Shown in pieces: positions 1-9,900 of a stretch of DNA of 64,000 bases (positions are counted from its first letter, which is position 1; each line of letters opens with the position of its first letter). Below the pieces are notes generated by a model. That model saw only the letters and a program-made list of their open reading frames with translations, was not told where the DNA came from and did no database searches. This DNA comes from Nitrosococcus halophilus Nc 4 (GTDB lineage Bacteria > Pseudomonadota > Gammaproteobacteria > Nitrosococcales > Nitrosococcaceae). The translations under genes were made by a program, and so were the position numbers. The stretch covers positions 1,820,261 through 1,884,260 of the forward strand of contig NC_013960.1 of assembly GCF_000024725.1 (NCBI RefSeq), written 5' to 3'.

Positions 1-1
1 G

Positions 2-3000
2 GTCGCGCAGACCCATTTGCGAAGCAATCTGGACGATCTATTGGTGATGACTCTAGCCCGGGTTTTGGCACAACATAGTGGTCAATCCGCTGTGCGCATA
101 TACCGAGAAAGCCATGGCCGGGATCTCAGCTTCAGCGGCTTGGATCTGAGCCGAACAGTGGGTTGGTTTACCAGTCTTTATCCCCTGCTGTTGAGGGTGC
201 CCACGGCTCGGGAGGAAGCGCTTAAAACGCTCAAAGAACAGCTCCATGCGGTTCAGAATCAAGGCTTGGCCTTTGGGGCCTTATCCCATTGGAGTGATTG
301 GGAACCGGCAGATCATCGTATCGAGGTGCTGTTTAACTATCTGGGGCAGTTGCAGTGGGATGGCCAGGGGATGTTGTCATTTCTGAGTGCAGGGCTCTGG
401 CGGTCGCCAGGAAGCAGGCGGGATGCCCCCTTGGTGATCAATGCCCACCAGCAGGAGGGGGAGTTGATAATGGCGCTGGAATTCAGCCCTGTCCATTTTG
501 AGCCTTCCTTGCAGCAGGCACTGATGGCCGCTTTTGAAGCAGAACTGAAGGCCCTGATGGATTGCTGCGAGCAGCATGGACCTTGGTTGACACCGTTCGA
601 TGTCCCCCTGTCCGGCCTCAATCAGGAAGCCTTGGATCAGCTGTCGAAGTTGGAGCTGGAAAATGTTCTGCCCCTCTCACCCTTGCAGCAGGGCTTGCTA
701 TTTCATAGCGAATTGAGTCAACAAACCGATACCTATGTCAACCAGCTAAGCTTGCCCCTGTCAGGCTTGGATTCCGCTCGTTTTGAGCAGGCCTGGCAGC
801 GCCTGGTACAGCGTCATTCCATATTGAGAAGCGCCCTGCTGGCTGGTGAGGGGAAAGTCGAGCAGCCCCTGCTAGGGGTGTGGCGGTCAATAACGCTGCC
901 CTGGAGCCGGCAGGATCTGCGTGGGGAGGAGGATGCGGTCCAGGCTATGGAGAGGGTTCGGGCCGAGCGCCGGCAGCAGGGGTTTAATTTGTACCGCCCT
1001 CCTTTGTGGCATGTGGATCTGTTGCAAACGGGGGACGAGGATTATCACTGTGTGCTGACCTTGCATCATTTGCTTATGGATGGTTGGAGCACCGGTATCC
1101 TGCTGCAGGAGTTGCTGCAATTGTATCATGGCCGGGCGCTCCTGCCTGAACCGCCTCCATTCAGTGCCTTTCTGCAATGGTTGGCGGATAAGGATCAAAT
1201 GCGCGCGCGGGCCTTCTGGCAAGATTACCTATCAGCTATCGCTTCCCCTACTTGGCTAGCTTCCAGTGTGGGGCAGGTTTCAGAAGCAAAGGATTTCCGC
1301 CGTCATTCTGTGATCTTGGATTCCAAGCTGCAGCAACATCTCCAGGAACAGGCCCGCCAGCAGGGCGTTACCTTGAGTACCCTGATGCAGGGGGCTTGGG
1401 CGCTGATATTGTCCCGTTATACCGGCCAGCAGCAGGTGGTCTTCGGCAATACCGTTGCCGGACGGCCGCCTGAGCTGCCCGGCAGCGAGCGTATGTTGGG
1501 GCTGTTTATTAATACCTTGCCGGTAGCAGTCAAGATACCTGCCGTTGAGCCCTGCGGGCGTTGGCTATTGGCGCTACAGCAGGCGGGCTTGGATACTCGG
1601 GAGCATGGCCATCTGCCCCTGTTTGAAATACAGCAGGCTGCCGGTTGGGCCGGTGAGGGACTGTTCGACACCCTGATGGTATTTGAGAACTACCCTCTGG
1701 ATGACAACCTGCTTAACAGTAAGGCTGATGGATTGACCATTGGCGCTCCAGATAGCTACGAGTTTACCCATTATCCTCTGACGTTGGCGGTATTGCCGGG
1801 CACCGAGTTGCAAGTGGTGTTTGCCTATAATGCGGCGGTGTTGCCGCCAAGGGTGATAGCGCCGCTGGCGGAGGCCTTCAAGCAAGCGTTAATGGCGTTG
1901 GCTACACAGCCCGAGGCGCCGCTGGCCTCTATTGCAAGCATTACCCCGGAGCAAAGGGAACGTCTCAAGTTGTGGTCAGGGGGGAGTGAGGCGTATGGGC
2001 GTGGGGTGACATTAGCGGGATTGATATCGGCGCAGGCGGCGCGGCGACCGGAGTCGGAAGCGCTGGTCAGTGGAGAGGAGCGGGTCAGCTACGGCGAGCT
2101 GGAGTCGAGGAGCGAGCGTTTGGGGCGCTGGTTGCGTTCGCAAGGAGTGAGCGCGGAGACCGTGGTGGGGGTGCTGCTCGAGCGAGGGGTGGGGATGATA
2201 GAAAGCTTTTTAGGGATACTCAAAGCGGGGGGAGCGTTTTTACCGCTGGACCCGGACTATCCCGAAGAGCGGCTGGGGTACATGCTCCGAGACAGCGGGG
2301 TAGAGCTGCTGCTGAGCGAGAGCGGTTTGGCGGGTCGGCTGCCGGCGGTGGAGGGGCTGCGGGTAGTGGCGTTGGACCGGCTGGACTACGGGGCGGAGGA
2401 GTCCGGGGATTTAGCAGTCCCCGTGCATCCGGAGCAACTGGCCTATGTGATTTACACCTCTGGGTCCACGGGACAACCCAAAGGAGTGGGGGTGACCCAA
2501 GGGGGGCTAAGCATGCACGTGCAAAGCATCGGGGAGCGCTACGGGATGGGCCCGGAAGATGTGGAGCTGCACTTTGCTTCTATTAGTTTTGACGGAGCGG
2601 TGGAGCGTTGGGCGGTGCCGCTGGCCTTTGGCAGTCGGCTGGTGATACGGGATCAAGGGTTATGGAGCGCGGAGCGGACCTGCCAGGTATTGGAAGAAGA
2701 AGGGGTGACGATTGCCTGTTTTCCACCGAGCTACGTGGGGCCCCTGCTGGATTGGATTGAGCACCGCCGCCCGCAGCTCAAGGTGCGCTCCTGGACGTTG
2801 GGGGGAGAGGCCTTCACGCGGGAGCTTTATGAGCGGCTGCAGCGGGTGCTCAAGCCGCGGCGGGTTCTCAACGGCTACGGGCCGACGGAGACGGTGGTCA
2901 CGCCGCTGCTGTGGGAAGCTGATGAGGGCACGGCGATGAGCAGCGCCTATGCGCCCATCGGCACGGCGGTGGGAGCGCGGCGGCTGTACGTACTGGATGG

Positions 3001-6000
3001 AGAATTAAACCGGGTGCCGCCGGGGGTCAGTGGCGAGCTCTATATTGGCGGAGAGGTGGGTTTAGCGCGGGGGTATTGGGGTCGAGCGGGGCAGACGGCC
3101 GAGCGGTTTTTGCCGGACCGGTGGGGAGCGCCGGGAGAGCGGATGTACCGCACGGGGGACTGGGTGCGGTGGCGAGCAGACGGGGTGGTGGAATATTTAG
3201 GCCGGGTGGACGGCCAAGTCAAGCTGCGCGGTTTTCGGATAGAGCTGGGAGAGATTGAGACGCGGCTATTGGCGTTAGCGCAGGTGCGGGAAGCGGTGGT
3301 GGTGATGCGCCGGGGGCCGGGGGGCGAGCGGCTGGTGGGGTATGTGGCGGCGCCGCCGGAGGTTGAGGGAGAGCGGTTACGGGCGGCGTTGGCGGGGCAG
3401 TTGCCCGAGTATATGGTGCCGAGCCAGGTGGTGAGATTGGAGGCGTTGCCGCTGACCCCGGCGGGGAAGGTGGACCGGCAGGGGTTGCCGGAGCCGCGGT
3501 GGTCAGCCGAGGGGTATGAGCCGCCGCAGACCGAGGCCGAGGCGGTATTGGCCCAGGTGTGGGGGCAGTTGCTGGGGGTCGAGCGGGTCGGACGCCAGGA
3601 CCGCTTCTTTGAACTGGGGGGGCACTCTCTGCTGGCAATGCAGGCCGTGAGCCTGTTGCGCCGGGATTATCAAAAGCAGGTACCGTTGCAGGTACTGTTT
3701 GACTCTCCTCGGTTGGCCGACTGTGCGGCGCGCTTGATCGATGCCGTTGATGAGGACGAAATCATTGTGGCCGCGCCCAGGGACCAAGATCTGCCCACCT
3801 CATCTGCTCAACGCCGTCTTTGGTTTGTGCAACAGCTCAATCCTGAAGGCGGGGCCTACCATTTACCGCTCGGGTTAAGATTGCAAGGGACGCTGGATTT
3901 GACTGCGCTGCAAGCGGCGCTGGATCACTTGGTCGAACAGCACGAAATATTGCGCACCCGTTTTGTGGAGCATAATGGTGAGCCGTGGCAGCGGATTCTC
4001 CCCGAAGCGCCACTCAAAATAAACTATATTGATTTGCGCGAGCAGCCACAGCCCCAGGATAGGGCGGCGGAGCTGTTCCAGGAATGGTTAAGGCAGCCCT
4101 TTGATCTGGCCAGAGATCCCTTGCTGCGCTTGGGTGTGGTCCGGCTGGATGAGCGTTGCTACCAATTGTTGCTGGTGCAGCATCATATCATCACCGACGG
4201 CCGCTCAACCGCCCATTTCCTCGAATCCCTAATCAATGCATATCGGGCCATTGTGGCCGGGGAGCTGTTGTCGGAAGCTCCGCCGCGGCTGCAATACGCC
4301 GATTACGCAATCTGGCAACAGCGCTGGCTGCAAGGTAAAAAGGCGCAGCAGCAACTGGATTATTGGCGCCAAGCTCTGGGAACGGATACCGAGCCGCTGG
4401 AGCTTCCCACCGACTTTCCCCGGAGCAGGACGACTCCTCCCCAGGGTGCGCGCTACCATTTTCGCTTGACTACGGTCCAGGCCCAGGGATTACAGCAACT
4501 GGCGAGAGCCCATGAGACGACCCTTTTTACCCCGCTTCTAAGCTTGTGGTTGCTGCTCTTATCTCGTTACAGCGGCCGGCGGGATATTCGAGTCGGCATT
4601 CCTGTAGCGGGGCGGGTCCGCCCTGAAACTGAAACCCTGCTAGGTTGCTTTATCAATACCGTGGTGCTAGGGGTTCAGATCGACCCGAATAGTTCCTTTG
4701 CTGGGCTGATGGAGCAGGTCAAGGGGCGCTCGGCCGAAGCCCAAAGCCATCAGGAGCTGCCCTTCGAAGCTCTGGTGGAGGCCCTGGGAGTAGGACACAG
4801 CCTGGAATACCATCCCCTGTTTCAGGTGACCTTTAATCATCAGCAAATGGTTACAGAGGCATTGGCGGAGTGGCCCCATGGGAGTGTGACTCCCTTTGAT
4901 CCTGGTGCCGCCGGGGTGCAGTTTGACCTGGCTATGGATACGGAACTCCATAGTGACGGTAGTATCCGCGGTTACCTCAGCTATGCCAGCCAGTTGTTTC
5001 ACAAGGCCACTATTGAGCGTTTGTGGGGGCATTATTTGAACCTGCTGGATGCCGTATTAAACGATGGGAGTCGGCCTGTGGCCAATTTTCCGCTACTGAG
5101 CCAAACCGAGCAGCAGCAGTTGGGGCGTTGGAATGATAGCGGTGTCGCGCGAGATCCGTTTGTGCCCATACCCATTAGGCAGAGCCGGCAGGCGATGGAA
5201 ACCCCTGAGGCCGTTGCTTTGAGTTTTAATGGCCGGCAATTGAGCTATGGCGAATTGGAACGCTGGGTTAATCAACTTGCCCACCGATTGCAGCGCGCCG
5301 GCGTAGGTCCTGAGATTCGGGTTGCCATCAGCCTGCACCGCTCGGTGGAGCTGGTGGTCGGTATTCTGGCGATTACCCGGGCAGGGGGGGGCTATGTGCC
5401 CCTGGATCCCAGTTACCCGGAGGAACGCTTGCGCTACATTTTGGCGGCGGCGGAGCCGGCGCTGGTGTTGACGCAGAGCACCCTGGCTTTGACTGGGTTG
5501 GAAGATCCCGGTTGTCCTTGCTGGTCTCTGGATGATCTGGACTGCAGTGATGAGCCCGCCTACCCGCCGATGGTCGATTGGCATCCAGATCAGGCCCTCT
5601 ATGTGATTTACACCTCCGGGTCCACGGGGCGTCCCAAGGGGGTGGTCAATACCCATGCCGCCTTGGAAAATCGCTTGCTGTGGATGCAGGAGCAATATTC
5701 GCTGGGCGGCGATGATTGTGTTTTGCAGAAAACGCCTTTCAGTTTCGACGTATCGGTTTGGGAATTCTTTTGGCCCTTCATGGTAGGCGCCCGTTTGGCG
5801 GTGGCGCCGCCGGAGGCGCACCGTGATCCAGTTGCATTGCAGCGGGTGATCGAGGCTGAACAGGTCACGACGCTGCATTTTGTGCCGTCCATGCTGCAGG
5901 CCTTTATCGCGGCCACCCATCTGGTCGGTTGCGCTTCCCTTAGAAAGGTGATTTGCAGCGGCGAAGCGCTGAGCATGGATCTGCAGCAGCAGGTGTTACA

Positions 6001-6976
6001 GGCAAGGCCGAAATTACAGCTGCACAACCTCTATGGGCCTACGGAAGCTGCGATTGATGTCAGCTATTGGCAGTGTCAAGCGGATAACCGGCATACGGTG
6101 CCCATTGGAATGCCCATTAGCAATATTCAATTGCACGTGCTGGATGAGCAGCTAAACCTGGTGCCCATAGGAATACCCGGTGAACTGTATCTAGCGGGTG
6201 TGGGACTGGCCAGGGGGTATTTCGGCCGTGCCGATCTCACCGCCGAGCGGTTTCTGCCCAACCCCTTTGGCGCTCCCGGCAGCCGTATGTATCGCACCGG
6301 CGACAAAGTCAAGCGGGGAGTGGATGGGGTGCTGGAATATCTGGGGCGGTTGGATCACCAAGTCAAAATTCGTGGACTGCGCATCGAGTTGGGTGAGATT
6401 GAGAGTCTGCTGCGCCAGCAACCGTCCGTGTCGGATGCCCTTGTGATTGCCCAGCCCTACAGCATTGGAGACCAGTTGGTGGCCTATGTCATCTTGGATG
6501 GGGTGCCGGCAGAGGATTGGCGGGAACAGCTAAAAGCAGCCTTGTCAGCCCAGTTGCCGGATTACATGGTGCCGGCGCTATTTATGTCCCTGGATGGGTT
6601 TCCCATTTCGCCGAACGGCAAGCTGGATCGTAAGGCATTGCCAGCACCGGAGGGGCAACGCAAGGGATATCGCGCACCGCAAACCCCATTGCAGCAGCAG
6701 TTGGCCGAGTGTTGGCGATGTTTGTTGGAGCAGCCCCGCATTGGGTTGGATGACAACTTTTTTGCCCTCGGCGGACACTCTTTGCTAGCGGTTCGCGCCG
6801 TGGCACAAATTCGTGAGCAACTGGGCCTGGAGATTTCTCTACGGCAATTTTTCCAATGTGAGAGCCTGGAGGCACTGGCCAGTCAGCTGGAATACGAATC
6901 CAGGGCGGGTGAAGAGGAAGAACAGAACGAGTTGGATGCCATGGCTGCTCTGCTGAATGAATTGGGGGAACTATGA
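2..6976 (+). CDS. Non-ribosomal peptide synthetase, 5'-truncated by window edge (E'-C-A-PCP-C-A-PCP)
   Basis: The reading frame is open from the first bases, so the gene begins outside the window. Visible domains in order are: the C-terminal half of an epimerization domain (to about nt 620, motif SRTVGWFTSLYP); a condensation domain (about nt 660-1930, PLSPLQQGLLFHS, HHLLMDG); adenylation domain A1 (about 1960-3480, YTSGSTGQPKG, YRTGD); a carrier domain with phosphopantetheine Ser codon at 3626; a second condensation domain (about 3790-5090, HHIITDG); adenylation domain A2 (about 5150-6640); and a carrier with Ser codon at 6779. The A2 pocket residues read D-V-W-H-I-S-L-I-D-K, one change from the classical serine code. 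The A1 pocket reads D-G-E-C-T-G-G-V-T-K and has no confident assignment. The stop overlaps the next NRPS start (ATGA), so the two are co-translated. Role by inference: cytoplasmic assembly of a hydroxamate siderophore peptide. Confidence 0.95.
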   Translation, partial: VAQTHLRSNLDDLLVMTLARVLAQHSGQSAVRIYRESHGRDLSFSGLDLSRTVGWFTSLYPLLLRVPTAREEALKTLKEQLHAVQNQGLAFGALSHWSDWEPADHRIEVLFNYLGQLQWDGQGMLSFLSAGLWRSPGSRRDAPLVINAHQQEGELIMALEFSPVHFEPSLQQALMAAFEAELKALMDCCEQHGPWLTPFDVPLSGLNQEALDQLSKLELENVLPLSPLQQGLLFHSELSQQTDTYVNQLSLPLSGLDSARFEQAWQRLVQRHSILRSALLAGEGKVEQPLLGVWRSITLPWSRQDLRGEEDAVQAMERVRAERRQQGFNLYRPPLWHVDLLQTGDEDYHCVLTLHHLLMDGWSTGILLQELLQLYHGRALLPEPPPFSAFLQWLADKDQMRARAFWQDYLSAIASPTWLASSVGQVSEAKDFRRHSVILDSKLQQHLQEQARQQGVTLSTLMQGAWALILSRYTGQQQVVFGNTVAGRPPELPGSERMLGLFINTLPVAVKIPAVEPCGRWLLALQQAGLDTREHGHLPLFEIQQAAGWAGEGLFDTLMVFENYPLDDNLLNSKADGLTIGAPDSYEFTHYPLTLAVLPGTELQVVFAYNAAVLPPRVIAPLAEAFKQALMALATQPEAPLASIASITPEQRERLKLWSGGSEAYGRGVTLAGLISAQAARRPESEALVSGEERVSYGELESRSERLGRWLRSQGVSAETVVGVLLERGVGMIESFLGILKAGGAFLPLDPDYPEERLGYMLRDSGVELLLSESGLAGRLPAVEGLRVVALDRLDYGAEESGDLAVPVHPEQLAYVIYTSGSTGQPKGVGVTQGGLSMHVQSIGERYGMGPEDVELHFASISFDGAVERWAVPLAFGSRLVIRDQGLWSAERTCQVLEEEGVTIACFPPSYVGPLLDWIEHRRPQLKVRSWTLGGEAFTRELYERLQRVLKPRRVLNGYGPTETVVTPLLWEADEGTAMSSAYAPIGTAVGARRLYVLDGELNRVPPGVSGELYIGGEVGLARGYWGRAGQTAERFLPDRWGAPGERMYRTGDWVRWRADGVVEYLGRVDGQVKLRGFRIELGEIETRLLALAQVREAVVVMRRGPGGERLVGYVAAPPEVEGERLRAALAGQLPEYMVPSQVVRLEALPLTPAGKVDRQGLPEPRWSAEGYEPPQTEAEAVLAQVWGQLLGVERVGRQDRFFELGGHSLLAMQAVSLLRRDYQKQVPLQVLFDSPRLADCAARLIDAVDEDEIIVAAPRDQDLPTSSAQRRLWFVQQLNPEGGAYHLPLGLRLQGTLDLTALQAALDHLVEQHEILRTRFVEHNGEPWQRILPEAPLKINYIDLREQPQPQDRAAELFQEWLRQPFDLARDPLLRLGVVRLDERCYQLLLVQHHIITDGRSTAHFLESLINAYRAIVAGELLSEAPPRLQYADYAIWQQRWLQGKKAQQQLDYWRQALGTDTEPLELPTDFPRSRTTPPQGARYHFRLTTVQAQGLQQLARAHETTLFTPLLSLWLLLLSRYSGRRDIRVGIPVAGRVRPETETLLGCFINTVVLGVQIDPNSSFAGLMEQVKGRSAEAQSHQELPFEALVEALGVGHSLEYHPLFQVTFNHQQMVTEALAEWPHGSVTPFDPGAAGVQFDLAMDTELHSDGSIRGYLSYASQLFHKATIERLWGHYLNLLDAVLNDGSRPVANFPLLSQTEQQQLGRWNDSGVARDPFVPIPIRQSRQAMETPEAVALSFNGRQLSYGELERWVNQLAHRLQRAGVGPEIRVAISLHRSVELVVGILAITRAGGGYVPLDPSYPEERLRYILAAAEPALVLTQSTLALTGLEDPGCPCWSLDDLDCSDEPAYPPMVDWHPDQALYVIYTSGSTGRPKGVVNTHAALENRLLWMQEQYSLGGDDCVLQKTPFSFDVSVWEFFWPFMVGARLAVAPPEAHRDPVALQRVIEAEQVTTLHFVPSMLQAFIAATHLVGCASLRKVICSGEALSMDLQQQVLQARPKLQLHNLYGPTEAAIDVSYWQCQADNRHTVPIGMPISNIQLHVLDEQLNLVPIGIPGELYLAGVGLARGYFGRADLTAERFLPNPFGAPGSRMYRTGDKVKRGVDGVLEYLGRLDHQVKIRGLRIELGEIESLLRQQPSVSDALVIAQPYSIGDQLVAYVILDGVPAEDWREQLKAALSAQLPDYMVPALFMSLDGFPISPNGKLDRKALPAPEGQRKGYRAPQTPLQQQLAECWRCLLEQPRIGLDDNFFALGGHSLLAVRAVAQIREQLGLEISLRQFFQCESLEALASQLEYESRAGEEEEQNELDAMAALLNELGEL
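1943..3622 (+). repeat. Near-identical adenylation-domain repeat, copy 1 of 2
   Basis: This 1,680-bp block recurs at 8416-10095. By eye I find only two differences (G/A in the codon block near 3419 and C/T near 3571), both synonymous. It runs from the condensation-adenylation linker through the whole A domain to the FFELGG motif just before the carrier Ser. Flanking condensation and carrier sequences are clearly different. Base use is very G-rich compared with neighbouring NRPS DNA. This fits recent gene conversion or domain copying. Confidence 0.95.
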
Positions 6977-9900
6977 GTTTAGATAAGCAGGCGCTGGCCC
7001 AGCGTTTTCTAGCCTTAGGTGACGCTGATCAAGAGCGCTTTTTAGCTGCGTTGCGGGAAAAAAGTCTCCGTTTCGATCGCTTGCCCATCGTCAAAGGAAA
7101 AAGGAGCAATCGGGCACCGTTGGCACCGGCCCAACGCCGATTATGGTTATTGCACCAGATGGAGCCGGACAACAGCGCCTATCACATGGTAGGCGCATTT
7201 GAACTTAGCGGAGTGGTACAGAGTGAAGCACTGCGCGGAGCGCTGGCGGATATTCAGCGCCGTCATGAAGCGCTGCGTACCCGTTTTGTTGAGATTGACG
7301 GTGAACCCTGGCAGGTGATTGACGAGCATCCGCCCCTGGCGCTTACCGAACAGGACATGACTGACGCAGACAGCAGTACCATTGAGCATCTGGCGGATGA
7401 TCATGCCCAGGCTGGGTTTGACCTGAGCCGTGGGCCCCTGCTGCGAATCCAGCTGCTCCGGTTGACATCCCAGCGTTGGCGTTTGCAGGTGGTGATGCAC
7501 CATATTATTTCCGATGGCTGGTCTATCGGCATCTTTTTCAAGGAATTGGAACAGGCTTGGCGGACCCGCCAAGCCGGCAACACCGAAGGGCTGCCAGCGC
7601 TGGCAGTGCAGTATGCGGATTACGCCATCTGGCAGCGGGCCTGGTTGAATGCCGGTGAGCGGGAGCGCCAACTGGCCTATTGGCGTGATCAGCTGGAGCC
7701 GGGACAACCGCCCTTGTTGCTGCCCTATGACACGCCAGTGGCTGACAGTGATCTCCGTCAGGCTGCCGCGGAGCGGTTAAGCTTGCCAGTGTCATTAGTC
7801 ACAGCCTTGCGCATGCTGGCGCGGGAATGCGATGCCACCTTGTTTACCGTATTGTTGGCTGCCTGGCAGTGGGCGCTGGCGGTACAGAGCGGACGTCGTG
7901 ATATTCCGGTGGGCGTGCCTGTGGCCAACCGGAACCGGCCCGAAATTGCCCCCCTGATCGGCTTTTTCGTCAATACCTTGGTGTTGCGCGGCCAGCCGGA
8001 CCCGGCCGCATCAGTGCGCGACTGGGTGAGGCAACTGCACACCCGGATGCTGGATGCTCAGGATCACCAAGCGTTGCCTTTCGATCAACTGGTGGAGGCT
8101 ATTGCGCCCCGGCGGAAGCCGGGAGAAACTCCGCTGTTCCAGGTCTTGTTCAATTATCAGCGGCGAGATGCCCAGGCCTTTGAAGTGTTGCCGGGCGTGA
8201 CCCTGCGGCCCCTATCCCAAGGCGTGCCTCATGCCCTTTTTGATCTGGCGCTGGATGCGGACGAGCAGGCCGATGGTCAGGTGAGTCTTACCCTGACCTA
8301 CGCCGCGGACCGTTTCAAAGCGGATACCATCTCGCGCTTGCTAAGTATGCTTGAACAAGCCTTGAGCGGCTTCACTCAAGATGCCCAGCGACCTCTCGGT
8401 AGTTTGGAACTGCTGACCCCGGAGCAAAGGGAACGTCTCAAGTTGTGGTCAGGGGGGAGTGAGGCGTATGGGCGTGGGGTGACATTAGCGGGATTGATAT
8501 CGGCGCAGGCGGCGCGGCGACCGGAGTCGGAAGCGCTGGTCAGTGGAGAGGAGCGGGTCAGCTACGGCGAGCTGGAGTCGAGGAGCGAGCGTTTGGGGCG
8601 CTGGTTGCGTTCGCAAGGAGTGAGCGCGGAGACCGTGGTGGGGGTGCTGCTCGAGCGAGGGGTGGGGATGATAGAAAGCTTTTTAGGGATACTCAAAGCG
8701 GGGGGAGCGTTTTTACCGCTGGACCCGGACTATCCCGAAGAGCGGCTGGGGTACATGCTCCGAGACAGCGGGGTAGAGCTGCTGCTGAGCGAGAGCGGTT
8801 TGGCGGGTCGGCTGCCGGCGGTGGAGGGGCTGCGGGTAGTGGCGTTGGACCGGCTGGACTACGGGGCGGAGGAGTCCGGGGATTTAGCAGTCCCCGTGCA
8901 TCCGGAGCAACTGGCCTATGTGATTTACACCTCTGGGTCCACGGGACAACCCAAAGGAGTGGGGGTGACCCAAGGGGGGCTAAGCATGCACGTGCAAAGC
9001 ATCGGGGAGCGCTACGGGATGGGCCCGGAAGATGTGGAGCTGCACTTTGCTTCTATTAGTTTTGACGGAGCGGTGGAGCGTTGGGCGGTGCCGCTGGCCT
9101 TTGGCAGTCGGCTGGTGATACGGGATCAAGGGTTATGGAGCGCGGAGCGGACCTGCCAGGTATTGGAAGAAGAAGGGGTGACGATTGCCTGTTTTCCACC
9201 GAGCTACGTGGGGCCCCTGCTGGATTGGATTGAGCACCGCCGCCCGCAGCTCAAGGTGCGCTCCTGGACGTTGGGGGGAGAGGCCTTCACGCGGGAGCTT
9301 TATGAGCGGCTGCAGCGGGTGCTCAAGCCGCGGCGGGTTCTCAACGGCTACGGGCCGACGGAGACGGTGGTCACGCCGCTGCTGTGGGAAGCTGATGAGG
9401 GCACGGCGATGAGCAGCGCCTATGCGCCCATCGGCACGGCGGTGGGAGCGCGGCGGCTGTACGTACTGGATGGAGAATTAAACCGGGTGCCGCCGGGGGT
9501 CAGTGGCGAGCTCTATATTGGCGGAGAGGTGGGTTTAGCGCGGGGGTATTGGGGTCGAGCGGGGCAGACGGCCGAGCGGTTTTTGCCGGACCGGTGGGGA
9601 GCGCCGGGAGAGCGGATGTACCGCACGGGGGACTGGGTGCGGTGGCGAGCAGACGGGGTGGTGGAATATTTAGGCCGGGTGGACGGCCAAGTCAAGCTGC
9701 GCGGTTTTCGGATAGAGCTGGGAGAGATTGAGACGCGGCTATTGGCGTTAGCGCAGGTGCGGGAAGCGGTGGTGGTGATGCGCCGGGGGCCGGGGGGCGA
9801 GCGGCTGGTGGGGTATGTGGCGGCGCCGCCGGAGGTTGAGGGAGAGCGGTTACGGGCGGCGTTGGCGGGGCAGTTGCCCGAGTATATGGTACCGAGCCAG

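Noticed and set aside
5093-5920. Long - strand frames opposite the NRPS genes (also 3219-3638 and 9513-10103)
   Set aside because: They are antisense to conserved NRPS domains and follow from high GC and codon bias.
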